From CAZBBC01 sp964489835 (GTDB lineage: Bacteria > Calditrichota > Calditrichia > JAJRVZ01): DNA of 47,922 nt. Shown piece after piece: positions 35,401 through 43,470 of the stretch. Each line of letters opens with the position of its first letter. The first letter of the stretch is position 1. The stretch covers positions 1-47,922 of the forward strand of contig CAZBBC010000021.1 of NCBI GenBank assembly GCA_964489835.1, given 5' to 3'. The translations under genes and the position numbers were made by a program. The notes under the pieces are model-generated. The model saw only the letters and a program-made list of their open reading frames with translations. It searched no databases and was not told the DNA's origin.

Positions 35401-35570
35401 GACAGACGAAAAAAGTTTTTACCTATAAATTGATCGCCAAGGATAGTGTCGAAGAAAAAATATTACAACTTCAACAACAAAAGAAAGCGCTTGTCCAGAA
35501 ACTGATTACGACAGAAGGAGGCTTATATAAATCGCTGTCCAAAGATGATATTATAGATCTGTTTTCATAA
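32430..35570 (+). CDS. SWIM zinc-finger SNF2-family DNA-dependent ATPase (RapA/HepA-like)
   Basis: 1046 residues. A SWIM zinc motif (C65-x-C67-x5-C73-x-H75 in CTCSYSHICKH) opens the protein. A long middle region (about 100-560) precedes a SNF2 ATPase: Walker A DDMGLGKT (about 614-621), Walker B variant LDESQNIKNP (D710), LTGTPVENN, then a helicase-C domain with VFSQFVKML, LISLKAGGVGLNLT and SDRAHRIGQTKKV. Such bacterial proteins remodel protein-DNA or polymerase complexes, but specific roles are mostly unknown. Translation starts at TTG 32430 after GAGGG (32421-32425). It is transcribed with or just before the SH3 lipoprotein gene, 39 bases downstream. Confidence 0.93.
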   Translation: MININLKELKEQVPDTIFKQGLEYYKNGSVKITNWDNSSVIASVLDEHPYVVRLSLNDRFFETVCTCSYSHICKHAVAAALAIIEDHVHEEEYIEGTNWREYFEKQIAIQRVNTDFSQEVRWKLIYVIHILENYWNLKPIKVYMKKDGTHGRVQEPSFNELSLQNVFNTAGDLIAIAYLERLQSQQSSTYYRGRLEASYLKFGINAGELFNLLRNSEIHLKNEDGSIGARIRFGHKPWRLVFRLEESNDHYRFHPYFIRNNEEIKVDNNIKILATRPIWFYREGKLHICSFPFSYDYLKSFIEEGMNVTLSRDEYQIFISDYLAKLPIFPYLEFPEGIEVQEFRQVTGKRIYLEEIDDQLVVTLSTLYDNVEVPFNQPTDQFLQYDKKNNQIIRVRRNREHEEQIRDEVVDSNILEDTPGLFYTNWESALEWMFDGLTTLVKSGFEVMGEESLTRLKVNRKKPKISMALSSEVDWFDLNLIIEFDGIPLSLTELKKALQKEKKFVRLKDGSIARLPEKLIQKFQYLIEFGQSETSSIRFHDHHLSFVDKLLEEADSKELDRLSEKKLKKLNRFKKIKDHPLPENLIGELRDYQIAGYNWLYFLKDFTFGGCLADDMGLGKTVQTLAFLQNEINNKKGPNLIIAPTSVLFNWQREIEKFTPDISYLLHYGTKRSHDTRKLRKKELILTTYGHLRRDINFLKDIDFHYVVLDESQNIKNPHSDTAQAAKGLHSLNRLNLTGTPVENNTMELWSQFSFLSPGLLGSQAFFKDNFMRPIEKEQNGQVAETLKKIIYPFILRRTKEEVVKELPPKIETIIYSPMTDEQQKIYDKVKESYRHAIEEEIASKGLGKSTMRVLEGLTKLRQVACHPFLIDAKFEYDSGKFEALKLMIEDIIAEGHKVLVFSQFVKMLSVIREHLDEQAIEYSYLDGSTKDREGAVNHFQDEEDIRIFLISLKAGGVGLNLTAADYVIHYDPWWNPAVEMQASDRAHRIGQTKKVFTYKLIAKDSVEEKILQLQQQKKALVQKLITTEGGLYKSLSKDDIIDLFS

Positions 35571-35609
35571 TTCTTCTGGCCCAATAATCGCTCCTTAAAA
35601 CGAGATTAT

Positions 35610-36464
35610 ATGAAAGTCATCCATTTTTTCATTTTCTTCCTCCTTTTTTTATTTGCTTGCGTCTCAAAAAAGAAATTAGAACTATCGGAAACCATCGATT
35701 CTGACAAGGAATTAGTCACAAAAAATAACTATCTCTGGGTTTTTAAACCTTCTGTTAATATTAGAGAAAATGATACGATTAACTCTCTCCTGGTTGATCA
35801 GATAGTGGATGGTGATTCGGCGCTTGTCCTGACAAATAAAAAAGGATGGTACCATATCCAAACGGAGGATAATAAAACCGGCTGGGTGCGAAGTGATTTA
35901 TTAGGTCCAAAAAACTTAAGTGCCTTTCGCCAGGCTGTTTCCTTTGCCGATAGCCTTAAAGAGAAGGATAAAACCGAACTTTTTCTTGATAAAAAACTCT
36001 ACCATAAAAGAATTTACATCACCTACGCTTCTGCCGCTTATCATTCCCCCAAAGAAATTGAGATTAAGACCAAAGAATTGGTAAAAAAATATCAGGAAAA
36101 AGTATATCGGGGAGAAATCACCGTGCGGGTTCTTAAACCGGGAACAGATGAAGAATATTTAACTCAGACGTATGAAGGAGATAAAAACGCTGATCCTGTT
36201 TTACCGGTTATCCCTTTTGGTTTCATACAATCTGTAGATCGCGAAGACCCGTCGACAATCGCTTTATCTTACTCTATACCTGCAGAAATATCTAATCAGG
36301 AACTCCTGGAAACCGCCCGTCATATATCATCAACTTTTCCATTATCCTATCAACGTGTGGAAATCAGCTTTACCGATCTCCATTCCTCCAAAGATAAGAT
36401 CTGTCGCCTGTGGTTCAGGGAAGACCAGCGTGGAGAAGAGTACACCTTTAATCAATGCCCTTAG
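35610..36464 (+). CDS. SH3-domain lipoprotein
   Basis: 284 residues. The signal MKVIHFFIFFLLFLFAC ends in a lipobox with Cys 17, so the mature protein is lipid-anchored. Residues about 45-100 form a bacterial SH3 domain (PSVNIRENDTINS, GDSALVLTNKKGWYHIQT, KTGWVRSDLLGP). The C-terminal 170 residues are alpha/beta with no recognised family; they contain ITYASAAYHSPKEIEIKTKE and SFTDLHSSKDKICRLWF. SH3 domains of this kind usually bind cell-wall peptides. It lies 39 bases after the SNF2 gene on the same strand and converges with the ABC permease gene 45 bases later. Confidence 0.8.
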   Translation: MKVIHFFIFFLLFLFACVSKKKLELSETIDSDKELVTKNNYLWVFKPSVNIRENDTINSLLVDQIVDGDSALVLTNKKGWYHIQTEDNKTGWVRSDLLGPKNLSAFRQAVSFADSLKEKDKTELFLDKKLYHKRIYITYASAAYHSPKEIEIKTKELVKKYQEKVYRGEITVRVLKPGTDEEYLTQTYEGDKNADPVLPVIPFGFIQSVDREDPSTIALSYSIPAEISNQELLETARHISSTFPLSYQRVEISFTDLHSSKDKICRLWFREDQRGEEYTFNQCP

Positions 36465-36509
36465 TATTTCTGATTATCAACCTGGCCAAGGCGGGAAAAT
36501 TACCTAAAG

Positions 36510-37499
36510 CTAAAGCGATCTTTTTTGCTTTATTAAAAGCCAGATAAAAAAAGGACCACCGAGAATTGCCGTAATGATACCCACCGGTAATTCGGCAGGT
36601 GTAATTACTGTTCTTGCCAAAGTATCACACCAGATGAGAAACACCCCACCAAAAATTGATGCTGCAATCAATAACTTTCGGTGATCTGCGCCAATTAAAA
36701 GACGAATAAGATGGGGAATGATCAGTCCGATAAACCCGATGGGGCCTGCAAAAGCAACGATTATCCCAACCAGAACAGAGCAGATAAAAAATACCCTCTT
36801 CTGTAAGCGAAGAACATCCACACCTTTACTAAGTGCTAATTCTTCTCCTGAGTTTATAATATTAAGTGCAAATGCCTGATGAAATAGGTATAAAAATGAC
36901 AGAAGCACAAAGGGGAAAGTAATAATTGAAGAGGACCATCCGCTTACCTGAAGCCCTCCCATCAGCCAGCGAATCATACGGTAGGTCTCAGTAAAATCAG
37001 CCAGATAATGTATAAACAGGATGAGGGATGAGAATAAAAGACTAACCGTGACACCCGTTAAAATAAGGGTTAACGGTGATATTCTGGCCGAGCCTTTTGC
37101 AATGGAATAAATAATAAATATCGTTGCTACACTGCCAGCGACCGCAAATAATGTAACTGTTGAAATACCGAATATTGTAAAGACCAGACTACTTTTTATG
37201 GCAGTCACGGCACCAAGTGCCCCACCTGATGCAACTCCCAGTGTATAAGGCGTTGCCAATTCATTTTGTAATAACGATTGAAAAGCCACACCGACCATGG
37301 CTAAAGAAAAACCAACCAGGAAAGCAAAAACAACCCTTGGAAGCCGTAGCTCAAAGAAAATACGTTGCCCGATTTCAGTTGAAAAAAAGTTAAATATATC
37401 GGACATGCCATTCCCGATGAGCGGAGCAACCAGGAATGTCACGATTAAAAGGAGAATTAAAAAAAATATCTTCACACGAAAAGATATCTCTGTCAGCAT
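36510..37499 (-). CDS. FecCD/BtuC-type ABC transporter permease
   Basis: 329 residues with about nine or ten membrane helices. The family motifs are RLPRVVFAFLVGFSLAMVGV and FAGPIGFIGLIIPHLIRLLI, where the second is the loop that contacts the ATPase, followed by GADHRKLL. LRLPR and GxALAxxGVxFQ-type segments are standard for importers of siderophores, heme or cobalamin. It starts four bases after the ATPase gene, so the two are translated together. It is the last gene of the cluster. The substrate cannot be fixed from the permease alone. Confidence 0.94.
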   Translation of the reverse strand: MLTEISFRVKIFFLILLLIVTFLVAPLIGNGMSDIFNFFSTEIGQRIFFELRLPRVVFAFLVGFSLAMVGVAFQSLLQNELATPYTLGVASGGALGAVTAIKSSLVFTIFGISTVTLFAVAGSVATIFIIYSIAKGSARISPLTLILTGVTVSLLFSSLILFIHYLADFTETYRMIRWLMGGLQVSGWSSSIITFPFVLLSFLYLFHQAFALNIINSGEELALSKGVDVLRLQKRVFFICSVLVGIIVAFAGPIGFIGLIIPHLIRLLIGADHRKLLIAASIFGGVFLIWCDTLARTVITPAELPVGIITAILGGPFFIWLLIKQKRSL

Positions 37500-37503
37500 T
37501 CAT

Positions 37504-38274
37504 CTATCCATAGGGTAATATATACAGGCTTTTTGTTAATGGATTAATATCAATATATACTTTCACACCGAATGTGTCCTGGAGAAGCTGGAACTGTAAT
37601 ACTTCTTCCGGTCTACCATCACTGATAATTTTCCCATCACCCATCAGGATGATCCGTTCACAAAATTGGGCGGCCAGATTAATATCATGTGTGACAACAA
37701 TGATGGTGAGATTTTGTTCCTTTTGAAGTTTTTTCAGAATTTGATAGATTGCTATCTGATGATGTATATCCAGTGCACTAGTGGGTTCATCCAGCAGGAT
37801 AATCTTCGGTTGCTGGGCAAGTGCGCTGGCGATTAATACTCTTTGTTTTTCACCACCACTCAGTTCATTAAAACTACGTTCAACAAAACCATCAATTTCC
37901 ATGAGTACCATCATCTCACGAATAATTTGAAAATCCTCTTTTGTATAAGCCCAAACGCCATTGATATAGGGAAACCTCCCCATCAAGACCACTTCACGGA
38001 CTGTATAGTTAAAAGTAAAACTGCTTTCCTGAGGCAGGTATGCGACAATCCGGGCCAGATCTCTTCGTGAGATTTTATCAAGTGGTCTTTCTTCAAGCAT
38101 TACCATATGACTTCTGGTGTGCAGGATACCGTCAACTATTTTTATCAGGGTTGATTTACCCGCACCATTTGGTCCGATAATAGCAATAAATTCACCGGAA
38201 GTAGCCGAGATATTGATATTATCCAGCACATGATTTTTACCATATGAAAAATTCAGATTCTTGATTTCTAGCAT
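37504..38274 (-). CDS. ABC transporter ATPase (FecE/BtuD-type)
   Basis: 256 residues. Walker A GPNGAGKST (34-42), Q-loop YLPQESSF, signature LSGGEKQRVLIASALAQ, Walker B IILLDEPTSALD and the H-loop VVTHDINLA are all intact. ATG 38272-38274 lies 17 bases after a minus-strand TATAAT (38292-38297) that belongs to a repeat copy. The gene drives import through the adjacent permease. The binding-protein gene is 335 bases upstream, with the gap filled by repeats, so the cluster may now have two transcripts. Confidence 0.95.
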   Translation of the reverse strand: MLEIKNLNFSYGKNHVLDNINISATSGEFIAIIGPNGAGKSTLIKIVDGILHTRSHMVMLEERPLDKISRRDLARIVAYLPQESSFTFNYTVREVVLMGRFPYINGVWAYTKEDFQIIREMMVLMEIDGFVERSFNELSGGEKQRVLIASALAQQPKIILLDEPTSALDIHHQIAIYQILKKLQKEQNLTIIVVTHDINLAAQFCERIILMGDGKIISDGRPEEVLQFQLLQDTFGVKVYIDINPLTKSLYILPYG

Positions 38275-38285
38275 TTTACCATTGT

Positions 38286-38499
38286 TATGCTATTATAGTT
38301 AAAAACTTTGTTATTTTAGTAAAAATTTTAAAAACTTTTATCCAAGGATTTCCTGTCGAAGCCGGATCCCGTCATAGACACGTCTGCGCCACGTCTATGA
38401 CGGGATCCGCCTGTGGCGGAAAATCCGTGCTTGCCCGCCTAAGGCGTGGGACTGTTTTTTTCTTTGTTTGCAGCCAACGACTGCGGTATGTATTAAATC
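38286..38499. repeat. Composite A/T-rich + palindromic repeat, copy 3
   Basis: Starts ATGCTATTATAGTTAAAAAC, continues TTTTAGTAAAAATTTTAAAA, GTCGAAGCCGGATCCCGTCA, and the perfect inner hairpin CGTCATAGACACGTctgcgcc with ACGTCTATGACG (38369-38401). It then has GCCTGTGGCGGAAAATCCGT, GCCCGCCTAAGGCGTGGGAC and the terminal TTTGTTTGCAGCCAACGACT (38464-38483). It fills most of the 38275-38609 gap and is the reverse complement of 26282-26350 over about 70 bases. An A/T-rich inverted segment (38537-38650) follows, running into the next gene. Confidence 0.82.
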
Positions 38500-38609
38500 T
38501 TTGTATAAGTATCACCAGGGCGATTAGTAGAGTTTTAAAATAACAAATATCAAATAAATTCCAAATTCAATTATTTTTCATTCGATTTTGGTCATTGGAA
38601 ATCTGAAAA

Positions 38610-39539
38610 TTATTTGTTATTTGGATTTTGTAATTTGTAATTTGATATTTGTTTGCGATCCTGGGTTGCGCTATGTATTATTTCTGCGAAATCCTTAGCC
38701 AGTAATCCTATCCTTGGTCCCGGAATTAATGTATGATCCCCACCTACAACAAATAAATTGCCATTTTTAATCGCTTCAACCCCTGATAGTAACTCCCATT
38801 CCGCAGTCATTCCGGATCTGAAAACCCCTTTTATTCGTTCCAGGTCAAATTCAATAATCACCTCAGGATTTCTAAGTAAGATAGATTCCAAATTAATGGT
38901 TCCATACCGAGTGGGAAGATCTGAATAACTATTTTCCCCACCAACCAATTTCCATATTTCATCCAGATAGGTATCTTTTCCGGCAACGGTAATATTACGA
39001 AGTGTTCCATTTTCACGCCCGATGATCAATGCCGCCGTTACTTTGTGATTTTCTGCATGATCAATCCTTACGGAGTCCAGCGTCCGATTAATATTCCCGA
39101 TTAATCTTGTTGCCTGCTCTTCCCGTCCTATCTCGTTACCTATTTTTTTGATGGACAATAGCACATCAGATACTTTTTCATTGGGCGTCATGACAATACT
39201 TAAACCAAATCGATGCAAATCCTGGTCAAGTCTCTGATGTGAGGGAACCCCGAAAAGATGGGTCGGCTTTAATATTACGATTTTTTCAATATTCGGATTT
39301 AGTAATCCGCCTATTTTTTCTTTTTGGATGGCCTCTTCGGGAAAACGGCAGAAATCACTTACAGCCACCAATTGTTCCTGGGCCTGCAGGGCATAAATAA
39401 TTTCAGTTACATGCGGCGCCAGCGAAATAATCCTCGTTTCAACTTGCTTCGACCCCTTTTTTTCGTTTGCACAGGTAAAAAGAACAAAACTTAAAGTACA
39501 TATTCCCAACAACATTGCTTGCTTATTCTTCAAGGGCAT
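38610..39539 (-). CDS. ABC transporter substrate-binding lipoprotein (BtuF/FecB-type)
   Basis: 309 residues. The signal ends in a lipobox FVLFTC (C23), so the mature protein is a lipoprotein. RIISLAPHVTEIIYALQAQE, then LVAVSDFCRFPEEA, KIGGLLNPNIEKIVILKPTH and DLPTRYGTINLESILLRNPE follow the class III binding-protein fold and are closest in style to BtuF (cobalamin) and siderophore binders. The last ~20 residues (ATQDRKQISNYKLQNPNNK) are read from two intergenic repeats (38648-38684 and 38537-38650), so the native C-terminus has been replaced or extended. The fold is otherwise complete. Substrate: vitamin B12, heme or a siderophore. No TonB receptor or riboswitch is visible. Confidence 0.92.
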   Translation of the reverse strand: MPLKNKQAMLLGICTLSFVLFTCANEKKGSKQVETRIISLAPHVTEIIYALQAQEQLVAVSDFCRFPEEAIQKEKIGGLLNPNIEKIVILKPTHLFGVPSHQRLDQDLHRFGLSIVMTPNEKVSDVLLSIKKIGNEIGREEQATRLIGNINRTLDSVRIDHAENHKVTAALIIGRENGTLRNITVAGKDTYLDEIWKLVGGENSYSDLPTRYGTINLESILLRNPEVIIEFDLERIKGVFRSGMTAEWELLSGVEAIKNGNLFVVGGDHTLIPGPRIGLLAKDFAEIIHSATQDRKQISNYKLQNPNNK

Positions 39540-40148
39540 CTACCTAACCTGATCTATTCATAGCGCAACCCAAGGCTGCAAACAAAGATTTTCATCAGTT
39601 TAATCCAATTGCGTAAATCTCTCGCAGCGGCGCGGCGGCCGCAACAAATAAAAAATAAATAATACAAAATATAATAATAAAGTCTACGAAAACCGGCTAT
39701 AAACGGAAGTTTAATATATTTTGTATTTGTTCTTTTGTATTTTGTCTTGTTTCCTTTGCGTCGTCGCTGTATATGTTAAGTAATTCGCCCCGAATTACTT
39801 AACATATACAGTCGCGAGAAATGAATTATCCAGATTTGTAAAATTTTGCGAATCCTGCCTGCATCATCAAAATTTATTGATAACAAAACAAGCACAGGTT
39901 TTCTGATTCCCAAGGATCATATGATTCAAATTTAAAATTCTCTGAATCATTCAGTTTTCTGAATTTTTTAACTTACTCAATATTCTATCCAGTTTCAAAT
40001 CACCATCAGCCGGTATATATTCTTATCAAAACCATTTAGTTTTTAGGCGCCTTTTGTCTTAAATTAACAATCAATAAAGAAATAGATAAGACTATTTCTA
40101 TTTACACCGTTTTTTTTTACCTTTTCCAGGCAATAATCTGGATGGTAC
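39540..40148. other. 609-bp divergent intergenic region with repeats and a long hairpin
   Basis: No gene is visible. It holds the inverted terminal unit of the composite repeat at 39547-39588 (GATCTATTCATAGCGCAACC, then AAGGCTGCAAACAAAG), an A/T-rich segment with GC-rich AGCGGCGCGGCGGCCGC (39625-39641), a 21-bp hairpin at 39767-39811, and about 330 A/T-rich bases before the sensor-kinase start. The promoters of both the minus-strand importer and the plus-strand kinase must lie here, but I cannot fix either. Confidence 0.6.
39767..39811. repeat. Perfect 21-bp inverted repeat with a 3-base loop
   Basis: CTGTATATGTTAAGTAATTC plus G (39767-39787), loop CCC, then its exact reverse complement (39791-39811). 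There is no T-run on either side, so it is not a typical terminator. It lies between divergent genes. Confidence 0.85.
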
Positions 40149-43100
40149 ATGTTTAGACTTATCAAATCATTAAATACAATTTTATTTTATTTAATCTGCT
40201 TTCTGTTTGCAGATCTTTTTGCAGATTCTGATGATCATGACCGCATAACCAGTCTGTTTCAGAAAGAGACTGTTCCCCGTCTAATTCCCAATCTGCAGGA
40301 CGGGAGTGGCGTAGCATTCCGGGACATTAATGGAGATGATCTACCGGATATTTATCTTACCTGTTACCAGGGGAACAATCATCTTCTTCTCAATAGTGGC
40401 GCTTATCGCCCTTTTAAAGACGTTACTCAAATTTCAGGTCTCTCGGGCAATTTGCGACCAGAAGGGGTTTACAATTTTGAATCACGCAGGACTACTTTTG
40501 ATTTAAAAATCGGGGCTGTGATTGTTGATACGGATAATGATGATGACGGAGATATTATTGTTACTGGCTGGGGGATTTCCACTGCCCTTTATCGCAATGA
40601 TGGATCATTAATTTTCAAAAATATAACCGATCATTTTGAACTCTTTCCTCCCGTTGATGCCAATGGCTGCATAAGCGCAGATATAGACAACGATAGATTT
40701 CCGGATATATTTATTACCGAAGAGAGACAGAATAACCTGCTACTCATTAACTCCGGGGATGGTTTCTTCAAGGATGCTACTGATATCTCCAACCTGAATT
40801 CTTCCGGTGCCTGCAAAGGCGCCTCCTTCAGTGATGTAGACCGAGATGGAGACCAGGATCTCTATGTCTGTCGATCGCGTTTACCTGATCTATTTTATCG
40901 TAATTTAGGTGATGGCCGATTCGAAAAAGTATCACTTCCACTGGCCACTCTGAAGGATTCATTAAATACGGTTGCGGTAAGTTTCGGAGATATCGATAAT
41001 GATGCCGATTTCGATATGCTTGTCACCCATTCCGGTGGAAGAAATTTTTTGTACCTCAATCAGACGGTCGCAAAAGATTCCCATTGGATATTTATAGATA
41101 AAAGTGAAGAGGCCTTTGGATCTAAGCAGGGCTTATCAGTCGGAAGTGTAATCGCCGATTTCAACAATGATGGATATCCCGATTTTTACTTAACAAATGA
41201 GGGCCCTAACTGGCTCTGCCTTAACGATGGTGGCGGCACTTACACATTAACCATTGATGAGAGTCATTTGGCGGATGGGGAAAGTACTGAATTGAGTCGG
41301 GGAGTTGCCAGTGCTGACTTCGATTTGGATGGTGATATTGATCTTTTCGTTTCCAATAAAAATACCTCTTGTATGTTATATATGAATACTCTCAACACCG
41401 ATAATTTTATCAAATTTAAATTGATAGGAATTCTTTCAAACCGGGATGCTATTGGAGCGCGGGTAGAAATCTACCGGAGAGAGGGCTTGGGAGAACAGGA
41501 TCAGCTTTTAGGTTCGAGGGAAATTACCGCTGGATCCGGTTATTATTCACTCAACGATCCGACTGCTCACTTCGGTTTAGACACCATCAAGACCGTCGAT
41601 GTTCGTATTTACTTCCCCGCCGGAACGGTTGTCGAAGAAAAAAATCTTCCTGCAGGTCAGTTATACACGATTTATGAACAACCCCTGACATTACGTGCAA
41701 TCATTCTTTCAGCCCAGCATCTCAATGCACTCATGCAGCAACCATCATTCTGGTATCAAGTATTACTGGTTCTTATCTTTTTTGCTTTAACTTTTCTTTT
41801 TGTCCGCCTGGGATCACGCCGTTATAAATGGAGTGCAGGAACTGCCACCGGTTATTTGATCGGCTTTTTTCTTATGGCTTTAATTGCTATCACTGCGCTT
41901 AATAAATTGGGTCTTTTCTATATCTTCGCAATTATTGACCTTTTAACCGTTGTCTTTGTAGCGATTTTTATTGTCAATTCTGAACGTCTATACCGATTAC
42001 GGATTATCCGGGCAAGATATCGTACGGTTTTGATCGATCTCAGTAGTCAGATTGTTAATATTCGTGATGATCAGGAATTATTTCGGACGGTTATAGATAA
42101 CATAACAAAAAATACTGAATTTGATAAAGTAGCGATTATCCCTATTGACCGTATCACTAGAAAATTTGATCAACCCATTGGTCATGGAATAACCTATTCC
42201 CAAGACGAATTGAACAATTTTCCCGATTTGTCCGAATTAATAGACACCATGCAAAACAGACATCATTTACAGAAAATCGATGTAAAAATTTTCCAGGATT
42301 ACTTTGAAGTTATGTCGTCTATGATATTTATATCGATTGAAAGAAACGACAATTTATTTGGTATCTTATCTCTGGGGGCCGGGATACCCATTTCTCCATT
42401 AAACACCGAAGATATCGATCTTTTCATGTCTATAGGTAACCAGATGGCGATTGCGATAGAAAATAATGAATATATCAAACGATCAACTGAGATGGTTAAA
42501 AAATTAACGGAGGCAGAGGTTCGTGAGCGATATTTAAGAGAGTTGGAGAAAGCTAATGCCGTCCTGGATTCGAAAAATCGTGATCTGCAGAAACTATATG
42601 ACGAATTAAAAAACACGCAAGCTCAGTTGATTCATTCTGAAAAAATGGCCTCGCTCGGCCAGTTGGTTGCAGGTATTTCACACGAGTTAAACAATCCCAT
42701 CGGTTTTATTTACGCCAATATAAAGCAGTTAAAAACCTATACAGATAAAATTGAAGAATTTACAAAAAACCTGACCGACCGAAACAATAACCAGATTCCA
42801 TCAATACTTCCTGATATTAAAAACCTCATTGAAGACACAATACACGGCAGCCAAATGGTAAAGGAACTGGTGGATAATTTACGTAGATTTTCACATCTGG
42901 ACCAGGCCGAGTGGAAGGAAGTCGACATTCATGAAGGTATTGAGAGCAGCCTGATGATTCTTAATCCTCAGATAAAACACCACATCCGCGTTGAGAAGAA
43001 TTACACAGCAAAACGTCGTATTGACTGCAATCCCGGTCAAATCAATCAGGTTTTTTTAAATCTTCTCGCTAATGCAGCCCAGGCAATTGAGGGAGAGGGA

Positions 43101-43376
43101 ACGATTTCCATAAAGACAAGCGAGGTTGAAAAATATCTGACTATCGAAATAACCGATGACGGTACAGGTATTCCTGCTAATATTATTGATAAAATATTCG
43201 ATCCTTTTTTTACCACAAAAGATGTAGGTAAAGGAACAGGTCTGGGACTAAGTATTTCATATTCAATCATTAAAAATCACGGCGGTAAAATTGAAATCAG
43301 GAGTAACGTTGGAAAAGGAAGCACCTTTAAAGTTATTCTTCCGTTTAACCGTGCACCCGATTTAAATAGTGCTTAA
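40149..43376 (+). CDS. Sensor histidine kinase with FG-GAP/VCBS propeller and ASPIC/UnbV domain
   Basis: 1075 residues. A signal/anchor (IKSLNTILFYLICFLFADLF) is followed by seven Asp-rich FG-GAP/VCBS blades (about 45-415): DINGDDLPDIYLT, DTDNDDDGDIIVT, DIDNDRFPDIFIT, DVDRDGDQDLYVC, DIDNDADFDMLVT, DFNNDGYPDFYLT and DFDLDGDIDLFVS, most resembling calcium-binding loops. An ASPIC/UnbV domain (about 419-510; SNRDAIGARVEIYRREG, AHFGLD) comes next. Three membrane helices (about 534-556, 567-589, 592-616) put the rest in the cytoplasm: a GAF-like domain (about 635-780), a coiled coil, and the kinase core with H845 in GISHELNNPIGF, NLLANAAQAI, TDDGTGIP, FDPFFTTKDVGKGTGLGLSI. The periplasmic propeller probably senses a sugar, protein or ion. 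The sigma-54 regulator 94 bases downstream is the likely partner. Confidence 0.93.
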   Translation: MFRLIKSLNTILFYLICFLFADLFADSDDHDRITSLFQKETVPRLIPNLQDGSGVAFRDINGDDLPDIYLTCYQGNNHLLLNSGAYRPFKDVTQISGLSGNLRPEGVYNFESRRTTFDLKIGAVIVDTDNDDDGDIIVTGWGISTALYRNDGSLIFKNITDHFELFPPVDANGCISADIDNDRFPDIFITEERQNNLLLINSGDGFFKDATDISNLNSSGACKGASFSDVDRDGDQDLYVCRSRLPDLFYRNLGDGRFEKVSLPLATLKDSLNTVAVSFGDIDNDADFDMLVTHSGGRNFLYLNQTVAKDSHWIFIDKSEEAFGSKQGLSVGSVIADFNNDGYPDFYLTNEGPNWLCLNDGGGTYTLTIDESHLADGESTELSRGVASADFDLDGDIDLFVSNKNTSCMLYMNTLNTDNFIKFKLIGILSNRDAIGARVEIYRREGLGEQDQLLGSREITAGSGYYSLNDPTAHFGLDTIKTVDVRIYFPAGTVVEEKNLPAGQLYTIYEQPLTLRAIILSAQHLNALMQQPSFWYQVLLVLIFFALTFLFVRLGSRRYKWSAGTATGYLIGFFLMALIAITALNKLGLFYIFAIIDLLTVVFVAIFIVNSERLYRLRIIRARYRTVLIDLSSQIVNIRDDQELFRTVIDNITKNTEFDKVAIIPIDRITRKFDQPIGHGITYSQDELNNFPDLSELIDTMQNRHHLQKIDVKIFQDYFEVMSSMIFISIERNDNLFGILSLGAGIPISPLNTEDIDLFMSIGNQMAIAIENNEYIKRSTEMVKKLTEAEVRERYLRELEKANAVLDSKNRDLQKLYDELKNTQAQLIHSEKMASLGQLVAGISHELNNPIGFIYANIKQLKTYTDKIEEFTKNLTDRNNNQIPSILPDIKNLIEDTIHGSQMVKELVDNLRRFSHLDQAEWKEVDIHEGIESSLMILNPQIKHHIRVEKNYTAKRRIDCNPGQINQVFLNLLANAAQAIEGEGTISIKTSEVEKYLTIEITDDGTGIPANIIDKIFDPFFTTKDVGKGTGLGLSISYSIIKNHGGKIEIRSNVGKGSTFKVILPFNRAPDLNSA

Positions 43377-43470
43377 ATTCAGTGAGAATTAAAATGTATT
43401 ATATTTTCAGGATCTTACTGATCTATCATTTGGAAACGCTGATTGCCTCAGGGAACATCAGGAAATATAC

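Noticed and set aside
36465..36509. Terminator between the SH3 lipoprotein and the permease
   Set aside because: Only a weak AAAGC/GCTTT pairing is present, without a convincing stem and T-run.
39540..39800. Cobalamin riboswitch upstream of the BtuF-like gene
   Set aside because: I could not find the B12-box core or the surrounding stems; the region is made of repeats.
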